Origin: Rhinopomastus cyanomelas
Taxonomy: Eukaryota; Chordata; Aves; Bucerotiformes; Rhinopomastidae
Direction: 5' to 3'
NCBI GenBank assembly: GCA_013400115.1
Contig: VXBP01008601.1
Span: forward strand, 496,001-560,000
Length of the DNA: 64,000 nucleotides
The position numbers were made by a program, and so were the translations under genes. Below are positions 39,961-51,600 of this stretch, in pieces; the stretch's first letter is position 1; every line of letters begins with the position of its first letter. The notes beneath the pieces are model-generated. The model was not told the DNA's origin. It saw nothing but the letters and a program-made list of their open reading frames with translations, and made no database searches.

Positions 39961-40302
39961 ACTTTGAGAGCATTGTGGTGCACCTTTTTTTTTTTTGTAG
40001 GCCGAGGCAGTGCAGTAGAGGGTCCAGGCATGTCATCCCAGCCTTCCCAGCCTCGTGCTGCCTCCTTCTTCCTCTGCAATGGGCAGATGGGAGCGCTAAG
40101 GCTTGGTTGGCTCCTGTATGGGTGCTCATCCAAGAGGAAAACCCACTGAGCTGTGCTGACCTGCAGGCCAAGGACAAAGCCTGGTCCATGTAGGGCTTGG
40201 CAGGAGGATCTGAGCTGGAGCCTGGGTACACTGCAGCACCCGATGGGATGTGCTTTAAGGGCTTCAGCTGGGAAGCGAGATCTCTCTGCTTCTGACGTGG
40301 GA

Positions 40303-40622
40303 ATCACAGAATCATTAGCAATTGGAAGGGACCTCAAAAGATCATCTAGTCCAATCCCCCNCTGCCTCATGGCCATCCTGCTGTCCACCAGGACCCCCAG
40401 GTCCCTTTTCCCTACACTGCTCTCCAACAGGTCAGTCCCCAGCTTATACTGGTACCTGGGGTTGTTCTTGCCCAGATGCAAGACTCTACACCAGCACTCC
40501 AGCCCATCCAGATCTCGCTGAATGGCAGCACAGTCTGCAGGAGCGTCGGGGACACCACTCAGCTTTGTGTCATCAGCAAATTTGCTGACAGTGCACCCTA
40601 ATCTCTCATCCAAGTCATCAAT
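40303..40622 (-). mobile_element. CR1 LINE, 3' tail joined to RT region across a 1-base gap
   Basis: Antisense. The tail (aatcacagaatcattagcaa) up to 40360 is followed by a single N and then by ORF2 sequence that should lie several hundred bases further in. The RT box reads FADD in the frame DLDERLGCTVSKFADDTKLS. It is tail-to-tail with the CR1 at 39404-39960. Confidence 0.88.
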
Positions 40623-40652
40623 GAATGATGGAATGGAATGATGGAATGGAAA
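40618..40652. repeat. Short tandem repeat, 13-bp unit
   Basis: aatgatggaatgg occurs twice in tandem directly at the truncated 5' end of the neighbouring antisense CR1. Confidence 0.6.
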
Positions 40653-41214
40653 CATGGAGTAGTGTGGGCATGCTGGGGATACAGAGGCTGAGGTGTGAGG
40701 CAGGGAGCAGGATGGGGAAAGTAGGGGTCCAGCCAGTCCTCCCTCCCCCATTGCTCGTAGAGAAAGAGATGGAGTCTGTGATTGCTGAGTAAGAGCTGAA
40801 AATGCCTTTTGGCAAATCCTTCTCTGCCACCCTTGCATTTTTGAACAAGTCAGCATTAAACATGCAAAACGCAGGAGAGGAGGGCTCTGAGCCTTGCACA
40901 AGATCCCCGTTTGATGTTTTGCTCTTCCCGCCTTCTCGATCCTCCTGTGTGCTGTGGTGGGAGGTTGTACTTGCAGGCAGGAAAGGGTTTGGATACCTCA
41001 CACTGGTTCACACCACTGGTTCACACCCTTGCAGTCCAACCTTAATAAGTCCCTGTACTTTGATTCCCTCACTGTCCAGGAATTTGTGCTAATGTTAGCA
41101 TGTCAGTCCAGGCAGAGCCTTTAACCTCATCCTAGCACAGCCCAGTCTGGGAGCTCACCGGAGCACTCTGCAGTGGCAGCGTAGGTGTAAGGAGGAACCC
41201 GTGGTCCTGCCCCA

Positions 41215-41756
41215 GATGATGGCTGTGGAATCTCAACAAAGAATACTGTGCCCAGTTTTGATCATCACGGTGTAAGAAAGACATTGAGGCATTAGATTGA
41301 AGACAGAGAAGGACAACAAAGCTGGTGAAGGGATTGGAGAACAGGTCTGACAAGTTGATGCTGAGGGAATTTGGGTTGTTTAACCTGGAGAAGAGGAGGC
41401 TGAGAGGAGACCTTGTTGCCTTTTAGAGCTACCTAAAAGGAGGTTGTAGGGAGGCCAGTTTCGACCTCTTCTCCTAAAGAAATACTGACAGGACCAGAGG
41501 AAATGGCCACAAGTTGTGCCGGGGGTAGTCCAGATTGGAAATTACAAAAATATGTTTAGTGAAAGAGCAGTTGAACATTGAAACAGGCTGCCCAAGGAGG
41601 TGGTGGAGTCCCCATCCGTGGAGGTGTTCAAAAGATGAGTAGATGTGGCACTTGGGGACGTGGTCTTGTGCTCGTGAAGGTGTTGAGTTGAAGATTGGAC
41701 TTGATGATCTTAGAGGTCCTTTCCAACCTTAATGATTCAGTGATTCTGTGTGATTT
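41215..41756 (+). mobile_element. CR1 LINE fragment, older subfamily
   Basis: Sense copy from about tctcaacaaagaatactgtg to the tail cagtgattctgtgtgat. It has characteristic cttgatgatcttagaggtcc. Confidence 0.85.
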
Positions 41757-41861
41757 AGATGGCTTTGCAAAACTATGAGATGTGCATTTGGAGAGGGTGG
41801 CTTTTGTTGCTGTAGAAGTTGCTTTCTCCTTCTCATGCTGTCAGACAGTCACTGAGTCATT

Positions 41862-42556
41862 AAGGTGGCCCTGAAGAGAAAGATGTGAGAGTGTCAGTGG
41901 ATGAAAAGCTGACCATGAGCCACCAGTGTGCAGTTGTAGCCTAGAAGGCCAGCTGCATCCTGGGCCGCATCAGAAACATGCCCAGTAGATCGAAAGAGGG
42001 GATTCTGCCCCTCTACTCTGCCCTGGTAAGACCTTACCTGGAATCCTGCATCCAGCTCTGGAGCCCCTAATACAAGAAGGACAAGGACCTGTTGGAGCAG
42101 GTCCAGAGGAGGCCACAAAAGTGCTCAGGGGGCTGGAGCCCCTCTCTTGTGAAGACAGGCTGAAAAAGTTGGGGTTGTTCAGCCTGAAGAGGAGAAGGCT
42201 TCAGCAGGGATCTGATAGTGACCTTCCAATCTTTGAAGGGGCTACAGGGAAGCTGGAGAGGGGCTGTTCACAATATTGTGCAGTAACAAGATGAGGGTCA
42301 ATGATTTTAAACTAGAGCAGGGGAGATTTATACTGGATGTTTGAAAAAAGTTCTTTAATCTGAGGTAGGTGAAACAGTGGAACAGGTTGCTCAGAAAAGT
42401 GGTAGAAGCTCCATCCCTGGAGCCATTCCAGGTTGGCCTGTATGGGGCTCTGGGCAGTCTGTTCTAGTGAGAGATGTCCTTGCCTGTTGTAGGGGATTTG
42501 ACTAGATGGCCTTTGGAGGTCCCTTTCAGCCCAGTGCATTCTGTGGTTTTATGAAG
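41862..42556 (+). mobile_element. CR1 LINE fragment
   Basis: Sense copy from gccctgaagagaaagatgtg to ggcctttggaggtccctttc and the degenerate tail ttctgtggttttatg. It abuts an antisense CR1 on its right. Confidence 0.87.
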
Positions 42557-42955
42557 ATCATCCAGTCCAGCCATCAACCCAACCCCACCCTTCCCATTAA
42601 ACTCTGTCCCTCAGGGCCACATCTGCACGGTTTCTGAATGCCTCCAGGGACACCGACTCTCTGGGCAGCCCATTCTAACCCCTGACCACTCTGTCAGGGA
42701 AGAAATTTCTCCTGATGTCCAGTCTAACCCTCTCTTGACACAACTGGAGGCCATTTCCTCTTGTCCTGTCATTGGTGACTTGGGAGAAGAGACTGACCCC
42801 TACCTCTCTACACCCTCCTTTCTATAAAGAGCAATAAGGTCTCCCCTCAGCCTCTTTTTCTCCAGACTAAATAATCCCAGCTCCCTCAATTCATCAGTCC
42901 TGTCCTCCAGACATTTCACCAGCCTTGTTGCCCTTCTCTGGACCTGCTTCCCTGA
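42557..42955 (-). mobile_element. CR1 LINE fragment, tail-to-tail with its neighbour
   Basis: Antisense copy starting at gatcatccagtccagccatc. It belongs to the subfamily of the older element at 6522-7400 and supplies the reference for the sequence missing there. Confidence 0.85.
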
Positions 42956-44079
42956 TCTCTTGCAGGTCTGTAAAGTCAGTAGTATAGCAGGTATTTTTTG
43001 TCCAGTGTGTGTAGTGTGCTTGGGTGTTCAGAAGACCTTAGCAATTCCTAACAACTGTCCTCTGGAGGAGATGTAGAGTTCTGGATTAAAAACTGAGTGA
43101 TGGTCTGCCAGCAAAGCCCAGAAGTGAATGAGCCATTTCAGTGTGACCAGGACAGAGGGATGAGGCCCTTCGCTGTTAATACCCAGAAAGGATAAAGCGC
43201 AAGAAGGTACTGGAGTCATTTAGATTTGTCAGGGTGATGTGATGTCCAGGTGATGCTGTGAAGCCAGGTGGTGTGAGGCAGTCAAAAAGTGAGTACTGGG
43301 AAGCATATGGCTGGCTGTATTGGAAGGTGTGCTTTGTTCTGAGGTGTGGCTGGCCTCTGAATCGCTCTGGCTACTTAGGGCAGCGGGACTGCAGCCTGGT
43401 TACAGAGCTGCTTTTCCTCGATACACAAAGATGCCATCAGGAAAAGAAATTATGCTGAGCTGCATGAAGAGTAGTGCAAAGTGAGATGCTGAGAGCATTG
43501 TGATCTGTTCTAGTAAGTAAAGTCACTTCCCACACAGTTCTGGTCCCCTCTGTAGGGTCGAAAGAGAGGCAATGTTGGGAATGTGTGGTTAGAGAGGGAA
43601 GATACCTCATGTCATGACAAGGAAGGGGCACTTCATGATTATGAGCTTATAGAACTGGAGAGCCAAGGCTTTATCCTTTGCCTTTTCTCACTGTGCAAGA
43701 ACTGAAGGCTGTGGGGTTGTGGTCTCTTACTGAACATCTGGAACTTGTTGGTGGAAGGCACCACTTATAACCTAAACATTGGCAAGATCCCCCAAAAAAG
43801 GAATGAGAAGTATTTTATTTCTCTTAGCAGTAAGTGCATCTAGGCTGATGCTTCAGAGCTCCTCTCTGCTGAGGGACAGGGGATGAGGCTCTGTGTCCTC
43901 AGGAAAAGAAGCAACCAGTGAGAAAAAGATGCCTCTAGATGATGTAAGTGGGCGAGCAAGGAAAGGAGCTTGAGGCTGTATGTGCTGGGACTACAGCTGC
44001 TGAAGCACCCTGGCTTTTCCAGCATGCCCTTCAGCAGGCTTCTCTGGATTCTCTGTCTATACTGCTAAGGGTTGTCTTG

Positions 44080-45320
44080 GCATTAGACCCCAGACTACAG
44101 AGGAGGTTGAGGCAACAGGTGAGCCTGCCTTGGTTGGTGAGGACTGGGTTAGGGATAAGTTGATCGAACTGGATGTGCACAGATCCATGGGCCCAGATGG
44201 GATGCACCCGCGTGTGCTAAGGGAGATGGCGGAGGTCATTGCTAGGCCGCTCTCCATCATCTTTGCTAGGTCCTGGGAAACAGGAGAGGTGCCTAGGGAC
44301 TGGAAAATAGCAAATGTTACCCCAATCTTTAAAAAGGGAAAGAAGGAAGACCCAGGTAACTATAGACCGGTCAGCCTCACCTCCATCCCAGGAAAGGTGA
44401 TGGAACAATTTGTACTAGAGGCTGTTTCCGGGCACATCAAGGACAGGAGGGTCATTAGGGACAGTTTGCTGATGACACAAAGCTGGGTGGTGTTGCCGAC
44501 TCCCCTGCAGACTGTGCTGCCATTCAGCGAGATCTGGACAGGCTGGAGAGCTGGGCTGAGAGAAATTTAATGAGCTATAACAAGAGTAAGTGTAGAGTCT
44601 TACATCTGGGCAAGAACAACCCTAGGTGCCAGTATAGGCTGGGGACTGACCTGTTGGAGTGTAGTGTAGGGGAAAGGGACTTGGGGGTCCTGGTGGACAA
44701 CAAGATGACTATGAGCCAGCAATGTGCTCTTGTGGCCAAGAGGGCCAACAGCATCCTGGGGTGGATTAGAAGAGGGGTGGTTAGCAGATCAAGAGAGGTT
44801 CTTCTCCCCCTCTACTCTGCCCTGGTGAGACCACACCTGGAGTATTGTGTCCAGTTCTGGGCTCCTCAGTTCAAGAGGGATGTGGAGCTGCTGGAGAGAG
44901 TTCAGCGTAGGGCAACAAAGATGATAAGAGAGGTGGAACACCTCCCTTATGAGGAGAGGTTGAGGGAGCTGGGTCTCTTTAGCTTGGAGAAGAGGAGACT
45001 GAGGGGTGACCTCATTAATGTCTACAAATATTTGAGGGGTGGGTGTCAGGAGGATGGCACTGGGCTGTTCTCGGTGTCATGTAGTGATAGGACAAGGGGC
45101 AATGGTTGTAAGCTGGAACATAGGAGGTTCCACATCAACCTGAGAAGGAACTTCTTCACGGTGAGGGTGACGGAGCACTGGAACAGGCTGCCCAGGGGGG
45201 TTGTGGAGTCTCCCTCACTGGAGATATTCAAGACCCGACTGGACAGGTTCCTGTATGACTTGGTTTAGGTGATCCTGCTGTTGCAGGATCCCTTCCAATC
45301 CGTAATGATTCTATGATTAG
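44080..45320 (+). mobile_element. Young CR1 LINE with internal RT deletion
   Basis: The best-preserved CR1 in the window. Frame 44130-44570 begins DWVRDKLIELDVHRSMGPDG (N-terminal RT region) and runs to ...KDRRVIRD. It then jumps to the FADDTK box region, so about 370 bp of RT core is deleted and the frame shifts. The 232-codon frame at 44570-45268 gives an unbroken C terminus ending RFLYDLV, followed by a short 3'UTR and the tail gattctatgatt. It ends 138 bp before TMEM63B exon 2. Confidence 0.93.
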
Positions 45321-45457
45321 CTTGTCCCTGGACACCAGTTTCCAGGGAAATCCTGTAGCACAGAGGAGCCTGAGATAACGGGCAGGGTTGGCCCCTAACT
45401 CCATCAAGGCTATCCGACTGATGTGTCTATAACCAGCCCTTTCTGTCCTTTCACCAG

Positions 45458-45479
45458 GGAAGACGATGAAGCTGTAGAG
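45458..45479 (+). promoter_or_regulatory. TMEM63B: TMEM63B 5' leader with minimal upstream ORF
   Basis: Exon 2 begins at 45458 (tttcaccag|gga). Inside this short leader ATG AAG CTG TAG (45466-45477) forms a complete three-residue uORF in a different frame. Its stop ends two bases before the main ATG at 45480. Such an arrangement could reduce or gate translation by requiring leaky scanning. Confidence 0.55.
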
Positions 45480-45656
45480 ATGCTTCCCTTCGTGATCGCC
45501 AACCTGGGCTCAGCAGGGGCCACCTGCAAAGCCTCCACATGCAACAACAGCACCAAGGACTACTGCTACAGTGCCCGCATCCGCAGCACTGTGCTGCAGG
45601 GACTGCCCTTTGGTGGGGTGCCCACTGTCCTAGCCCTTGACTTTATGTGCTTTCTC
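45480..45656 (+). CDS. TMEM63B: TMEM63B exon 2 (coding part), residues 1-59
   Basis: Encodes the extracellular N terminus and the first half of TM0. Overlapping N-glycosylation sequons lie at N22 and N23 (CNNSTKD). The conserved ARIRSTVLQGLPFGG block follows. Donor tttctc|gtaagt, phase 0. Residues 5-25 are the least conserved part compared with mammals. Confidence 0.95.
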
Positions 45657-48600
45657 GTAAGTCTGCCTGCTCTTGTTTCAGCCCCTTCTTCCCTAATCAG
45701 CCCTTGAAAAGAAGAACTATGGGCAAGTGGTTAGAGTTGAAGACCCCAAATGTCACCCCAGACTTTGCTGCTGGCTGCCTTTACGGCCCTCTTCTTGTCC
45801 CTTAGCCACTATGGGCCTAGTCACTATTGCCTTAACTGCAAAATCACCACACCAGGCCCATGGAAGGGTGTTGTACATTTTCATAAGTACATGGGTGAGG
45901 TTAGGTCAGTCCTGCATCCCAGAACTGCTTATGGTGCCAGGGCCATTCAGTATTTCCCACCTAAAAGTTTTGCCTGTTCCTCCTTAGGAACTTCAGGACC
46001 ATAGATGCTGTAGCCATAACCTTGCTTCCTTGGGACCTGTGGGCCTTTTGATCCCATGGCTAACTGAGCTACTGCGTGTTGCATCCTGGACCTCTGGGTC
46101 CCACGGCCATCCTTACGGTCTTGATGTGGACAGACCTGGGAAGCTTGTGCTGTCCCATGGCTTCAGTGTGCTGTTAGCTGAGCAGTCCTGTCCCCTCCTA
46201 CCCTTCCTGTGGCTGTGTCCTCAGAGGACAAAGAAAGAGCTGGACAATGCCTTGTCTCACAGATCCTCCTTTTCTGTCTTCCAGGCACTGTTGTTTGTCT
46301 TTTCAGTTTTGCGTAAAGTTGCTTGGGACTATGGACGCCTGGCCCTGGTGACTGATGCTGACAGGTAAGTGTGGGAGCAGGGCAGGAAAACAAGGCATGA
46401 GTGGGTTCCCTTCTTTGCTGGAGGGCAAAAGAGATAAATCCCCTTTCCTGTGGCAGAGAGGCAGACACACCACTTGTATCCCCTGAGTTCCAGGAAGAGG
46501 GGAAAATTCCTGCTTACTGGCTTTCTTTGTTACAGTATCCTTCTGTCAGCACAGGAACTGATCCCTGCTGGCTCTGTGTAACTTATAGCTCCTACAGTTA
46601 CAGGGTGTGCAGAAACCCTTAGACAGGAACTACAGATGGAGGGAGGAGAGAAAAGATGTCACAGGAAGGGTGAGGGCTTTATTAAGCTTCTGAAGGTGTG
46701 TCTTTGTGACTGTGCTGGATGCAGTTCTAGTTAAGAGCACTTAGCGGTGGTGAGCTCTTAGCTTCCAGGTGAGTTGCTGCTGTGCTAACCTGAGCTCAGT
46801 TCACATCCCAGGTGCTGACAAGTCAGTCTGTGCATGAATTTTTCCTGTCCAATGAACTTGTGAGCTACAGTGTCTCTTGACCAAAGCCAGGGTTCATAGG
46901 TGATGGCAGTTCTGCAACAGAGTGAGATGCTGTTCTCATTTTTGCTGTTAGCAGCAGGAAGGGCAATGATGATTTTCTTGCAGTGCAGAACATAGAACTT
47001 TCTCGGCTGTCAGTGTGCTGGGTTGTTGGGTGGCCTGTCGCTCTGCAGGGCTGGTTTGCCAGCATTGTACCCAAAGGCTTATCTGGGGCTGAGCTTCTGA
47101 ACTTGAGTCTCTTTGGTTGCTTTGGTGATACCAATTCAGGCAAGCTGTTCTTGAGCACTCTGTACATGACAGCAGAGAGAGCAAGAGTAGTTTTCTGCAA
47201 GCACAGAACAAGGAACTGTCATGGTTTAGAGAAGCAGTCCTGGACAGCACTAGATGAGCAGCACTCTTCTTGTGGCACTTCTTCCTTCAGGAAGAGCAGA
47301 GGGGAGGGAAGTCAGCAGTGCAGAGAGTTTGGGGGAAAGGTGAGGAGAAAGGTTGAGACCTCACTGGGGAGAGAGCAGCAGCTCCTCAGGCTTAAGCTAT
47401 CTGGACTCAAGTGCTGGCTGGCCTCCAAAGCAGCTGCACAGCTCTGGTTTTCAGTGGGGAAAGAGGCCTGGCCTTTCGTAGAGGTGATGCTCGAGCACCT
47501 TGGGTGTGAGGAGCGGAAGCAGTAGCTGTAGACAAAAGAGGTGGAAGGGTTCTAGCTGTTTGTCAAGGGAATGGCAGTAAGCACAGGGATAGAGACAGCA
47601 TGGCTGTGGAAAGGGGTATGGTTCATCAGCAGGACTGGCATTGCAGGGAGGAGCCCCTGCTGCTTGGTCCATCTCTGGGGTGGAAAGAGTATTTTGGGAG
47701 GGTGGAATGCAAGTGTGTTGGCTGCCTGGGTAGGGAGGAGAGGTGTGGAATGGAGTGCATGTGGCAGCTAGGCAGCCTTGGTGGCTGTCTTGCCTAGTCC
47801 TGGCCCTCAGCTACCCATGGTGTGGAGCCAGGCCACCTTACCAGTGACTCAAATGTTCCCTTAGCTGACATCAAAGCACTCTGCCTCTGGGCCAGCAGGG
47901 CCCCTGCAGTGTTGGCCTTGGGGCAACACTGGAAAGGTCTGGAAGGAAGGTCTTCTCCAGCCTGACCATTAGCAGGTTTCTCTTTGCCATGACAGCGTGG
48001 AGCCCTGTTGGGTGCATAGCTCCCTCCCAGTGGCAGAGGAGACCCAGCAACTGCTCCCATGGTTGTAACCACTCCTTTTGTGTTTCTGTGCCCCCAGGCG
48101 CCGACACTGGCAGAAGGAGCGAGAGGAACGGGAATAGTATGTCATTTTTTCAGGGTCTTGTTTCTTCTTTTTCTTGCGCTCTCTCTCCTTTTCTCTTACA
48201 GTTTTGTCTTGCTTGTTAACTAATCTAAGTATCTGGGAGTTTGGGCTTGGATTTGTGCCCCTTGGGGGATTTGTGCTCTTCTGTCTTCTCTTTCCCTCCC
48301 CTTTGTGTCACCCACTATCACAACTGAATGCACCCTGGTGTTCCCCAGTAGTCCTAAAAGATCCTCAAGGGCGGTGGTGGTGTTGAGGACCTCCCAGTCC
48401 CAGTCAAGGTGGCAGGTGCCACATCACGTGCCTGCCTCTGCCTATCCATGTCCATTAGGTTCTGCCAGCCTAATGATGCAGAACATAGACCTCCTTGCCC
48501 GAGCCCACAGCCCCACATGCATAGGAGCTTAATGGAATCATAGATCATAGAATGGCCTGGGTTGGAAGGGACCTCCAAAGGTCATCTAGTCCAACCCCCC

Positions 48601-51600
48601 TGCAGTGAGCAGGAACATCCTCAACTAGACCAGGTTGCCCAGAGCCTTGTCCAGGCTCACCTTGAATATCTCCAGGGATGGGGCCTCAGCTCCCTCCCTG
48701 GGCAACCTGTTCCAGTGTTCTACCCACCTCCTGTTAAAAAGCTTCTTCCTAACATCCCATTTCAGTCTGGCCTTCTCTAATGTGAAACCTTTGCCCCTTG
48801 TCCTATCACTCCAGGCTTTAGTAAATAGTCCCTCTGCAGCCTTCTTGTAGTCCCTTTCAGGTACCTGAAAGTCACTATCAGGTCCCCCTGGAGCCTTCTG
48901 TTCTCCAAGCTTAACAACCCCAGCTTCTCAGCCTGTCCTCATAGCAGAGATGCTCCATCCCCCTGATCATTTTCATAGCTTCCTCTGGACCTGCTCCATC
49001 AGGCCCATGGCCTTCCTGTACTGGGGGCTCCAGAGCTGGATGCAGGACTCCAGGTAAGGTCTCACCAGGGCAGAGCAGAGGGGCAGAATCCCTTCTTAGT
49101 CTGCTGACTGCACTTCTTTTGATGCAGCCCATATCTGCTCTTGGCTACCTTCTCATCCACCAGCACCCTGAGTCCTTTTCCTCAGGACTGCTCTCTATTA
49201 CCGCCTCCTCCAGCCTGGATATTGAGAGTGAGGATTGTTCTGACCCAGGGGCAGGACCCCACACTTGGCCTTGTTGAACCCTGTGAGGTTCCCTTGGGCC
49301 TATCTTTCCAGTCTGTCCAGGTCCTTCTGGATGATCTCACATCCTTCTGGTGTCATCTGCAAACTGGCAGAGAGTGCCTTTGATCCTGCTAACTGTAACA
49401 CTGATAAAAATATCAAACAGTACAGGTCCCAGTATGGACCCGTGAGGATCCAATCAGGGCTTTGAGCCATTGACCACTACCTTCTGCATTCAACCTTCCA
49501 GCCTATTTTTATCCAATGAACAGTCCACCCATCAAATCCATAACTCTCCAACTCTCCACAACAACTAGAATGTTGTGGGAGACAGTGTTAAAGGCCTTGT
49601 AGCAGTCCAGATAGATGATGTCCTGATGACTACTGATGTAGTGGCGCTCTTTCGGGCCACAAGGACTGTTCCCATGCCAGCCATAAGATAAGGGCAGGTG
49701 GGTGCACAGAGAGCATCTGGCAGCCCTCCTTTACCCTGTGAGGTTCCTAAGACCAGAGAAGCACTGACCTTTATCCCTTGCCACCTATCCCTAGCTGGCA
49801 GGATGCCTGGCACAGCAGCACCTTTCTTCCATGCAGAGGCAAGCTTTCTGCCTCAGTCTTGCTGAGAACGTCCTCCAGCACCTTGGTGTCATGGTGCCCA
49901 TTAAGCGCTGCCATGGACCCTCCCTTCATGCTCTTTTGTCTTTCTTGCTGCTTTCATGCCCATAAAAATAGCATCCCCTGTGCCTTGGTGCCTAGCTCGG
50001 GATGGGGGTGCCCTCTGCAAAGCAGATGATGATGTTGGTATCCAGAAACTTTGAAAAGCCTGTGGGCTTTAGTGAGAACACCTTGTTCTGGCTGTGTTCC
50101 TCCAAGGCTGATGGCACCTTACTAGGCCAGCTGTTCTTTGTGCCGGGGCACGGTAGCAGGTGGTGGGTTAGACACATGTTTGTCACCTGGTGCTCCCAGC
50201 CCTTGAGTGTGCAGCATTGCTTTGGTGTGGGAGAGCTTCGTAGAATCATTAAGATTGGAAGAGACCTCCAGGATCATCCAGTCCAACTATCAACCCAACC
50301 CCACCCTGCCCACTAAATCCTGTTCCCCAGGGCCACATCTACTTGCTTTTTGAACCCCTCGGTGATTCCACCACCTCCATGGACAGCCCTTTCCAATCCC
50401 TGTTGCCCAATCTAACCCTTCCCTGGCACAAATTGAGGCCATTTCCTCTGGTGACTTGGGAGAAAAGACTGACCCCTACCTCTCTAAACTGTCCTTTTAG
50501 GTAGCTGTAAAGAGCAGTAAGGTCTCCTCTCAGCCTCCCCTTCTCCAGACTAAACAGCCCCAGTTCGTTCAGTTGCTCCTCATAAGACTCAGGACTGAGC
50601 CTGTCTCCAGGCTGTTCAGTAGCCTTGTTGCCCTTCTCTGGACCCACTCTAGCAGATCAGTGTCCTCCTTGTATTTAGAAGGCCAAAACTGAACACAACA
50701 CTCGAGATGAGGCCTCTCTAGTGCTGACTACAGGGGTACAATCACATCTCTAGTCCTTCTGGCCACATTTCTGATGCAAGCCAGGATGCCACTGGCCTTC
50801 TTGGCCACTTAAGCACACTGTTCTCTCCTCTGATGTGTCCCTTTGTCTGCAAACCTATGAGGTAACCTTGTCCGGCCCTCTACCAAGGCTTACAGTACCC
50901 ATGGGCACTCCAAACTGGTGATTCAGTCTGCGCTGGCAGATCGTAGCAGCCTTCCCCCACCTCTGTGTGTAAGGGCAGTGGTCAGAGCTCTATGGGGTAT
51001 GCAGCCACCCACAGCCTCACACCACAGCAAGCCCTTTTCACCACGCACCTGGCCTTTCCCCCCAGAGCTTGGAGTTCCCTGACCCTGAGGCTGGTCATGC
51101 CTCAACCCCCATCCTTCCCTGGCTGGGCCAGCACCAAACTGGGGCAATGGGCAGTATGTCACCTGCATTTCAATTTAGGGCAGCCTTGCCTCCTCCTGCC
51201 TGCTTTGTTAGTGCTCAGCTTTAAAAAGTCTCCAGCTAGCTGCAGGTACCCTTGGTGCTTCCTCTTTTAGCTTCAGCTTTGGCAAGGGTTTGCCTCTGTC
51301 TTCTCAGCACTGCTGGTCATCCTGAAGGAGTTGGGTGAGCCTGGCTGTGTCACACTGTGGCGTCTCTTAGCCTATCCCTTCAATGCTGCTTCTGCTCTCT
51401 GCTTTTCCAGAACCAAGGAGCAAAAGCCCAGTGTTACTGTGCTGAGTTCTCAGGGCTGCAGAGACCAGAAATCCACCTTCACTCACTGTGCCCAGCTATG
51501 AGGAATCTGGGATTTTAAAGGGTTGGAGGTCTGAAAGCTGAGTTGAAGCTCTCTCTGTCCCTCCAGCAGAGCGAAGTGCTGTGCTGTGCAGTCAGAAGGC

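Larger units (their letters stand above)
10118..45457 (+). other. TMEM63B: TMEM63B intron 1, about 35 kb
   Basis: Joins the CpG-island exon to the first coding exon. It holds most of the CR1 copies listed separately. Between them the stretches 10.7-11.98, 12.2-14.0, 17.3-21.5, 22.2-25.5, 26.8-29.1, 31.1-33.9, 34.2-38.8 and 43.0-44.1 kb show no exon with splice support, no RNA gene and no repeat that I can name. Open frames there (for example 238 codons on the minus strand at 24275-24991) resemble nothing I know. A GC-richer patch at 12.35-12.66 kb may be regulatory. Confidence 0.6.

Noticed and set aside
44570..45268. 232-codon clean open frame
   Set aside because: It is the C-terminal part of CR1 ORF2, repeated across the window, not a host gene.
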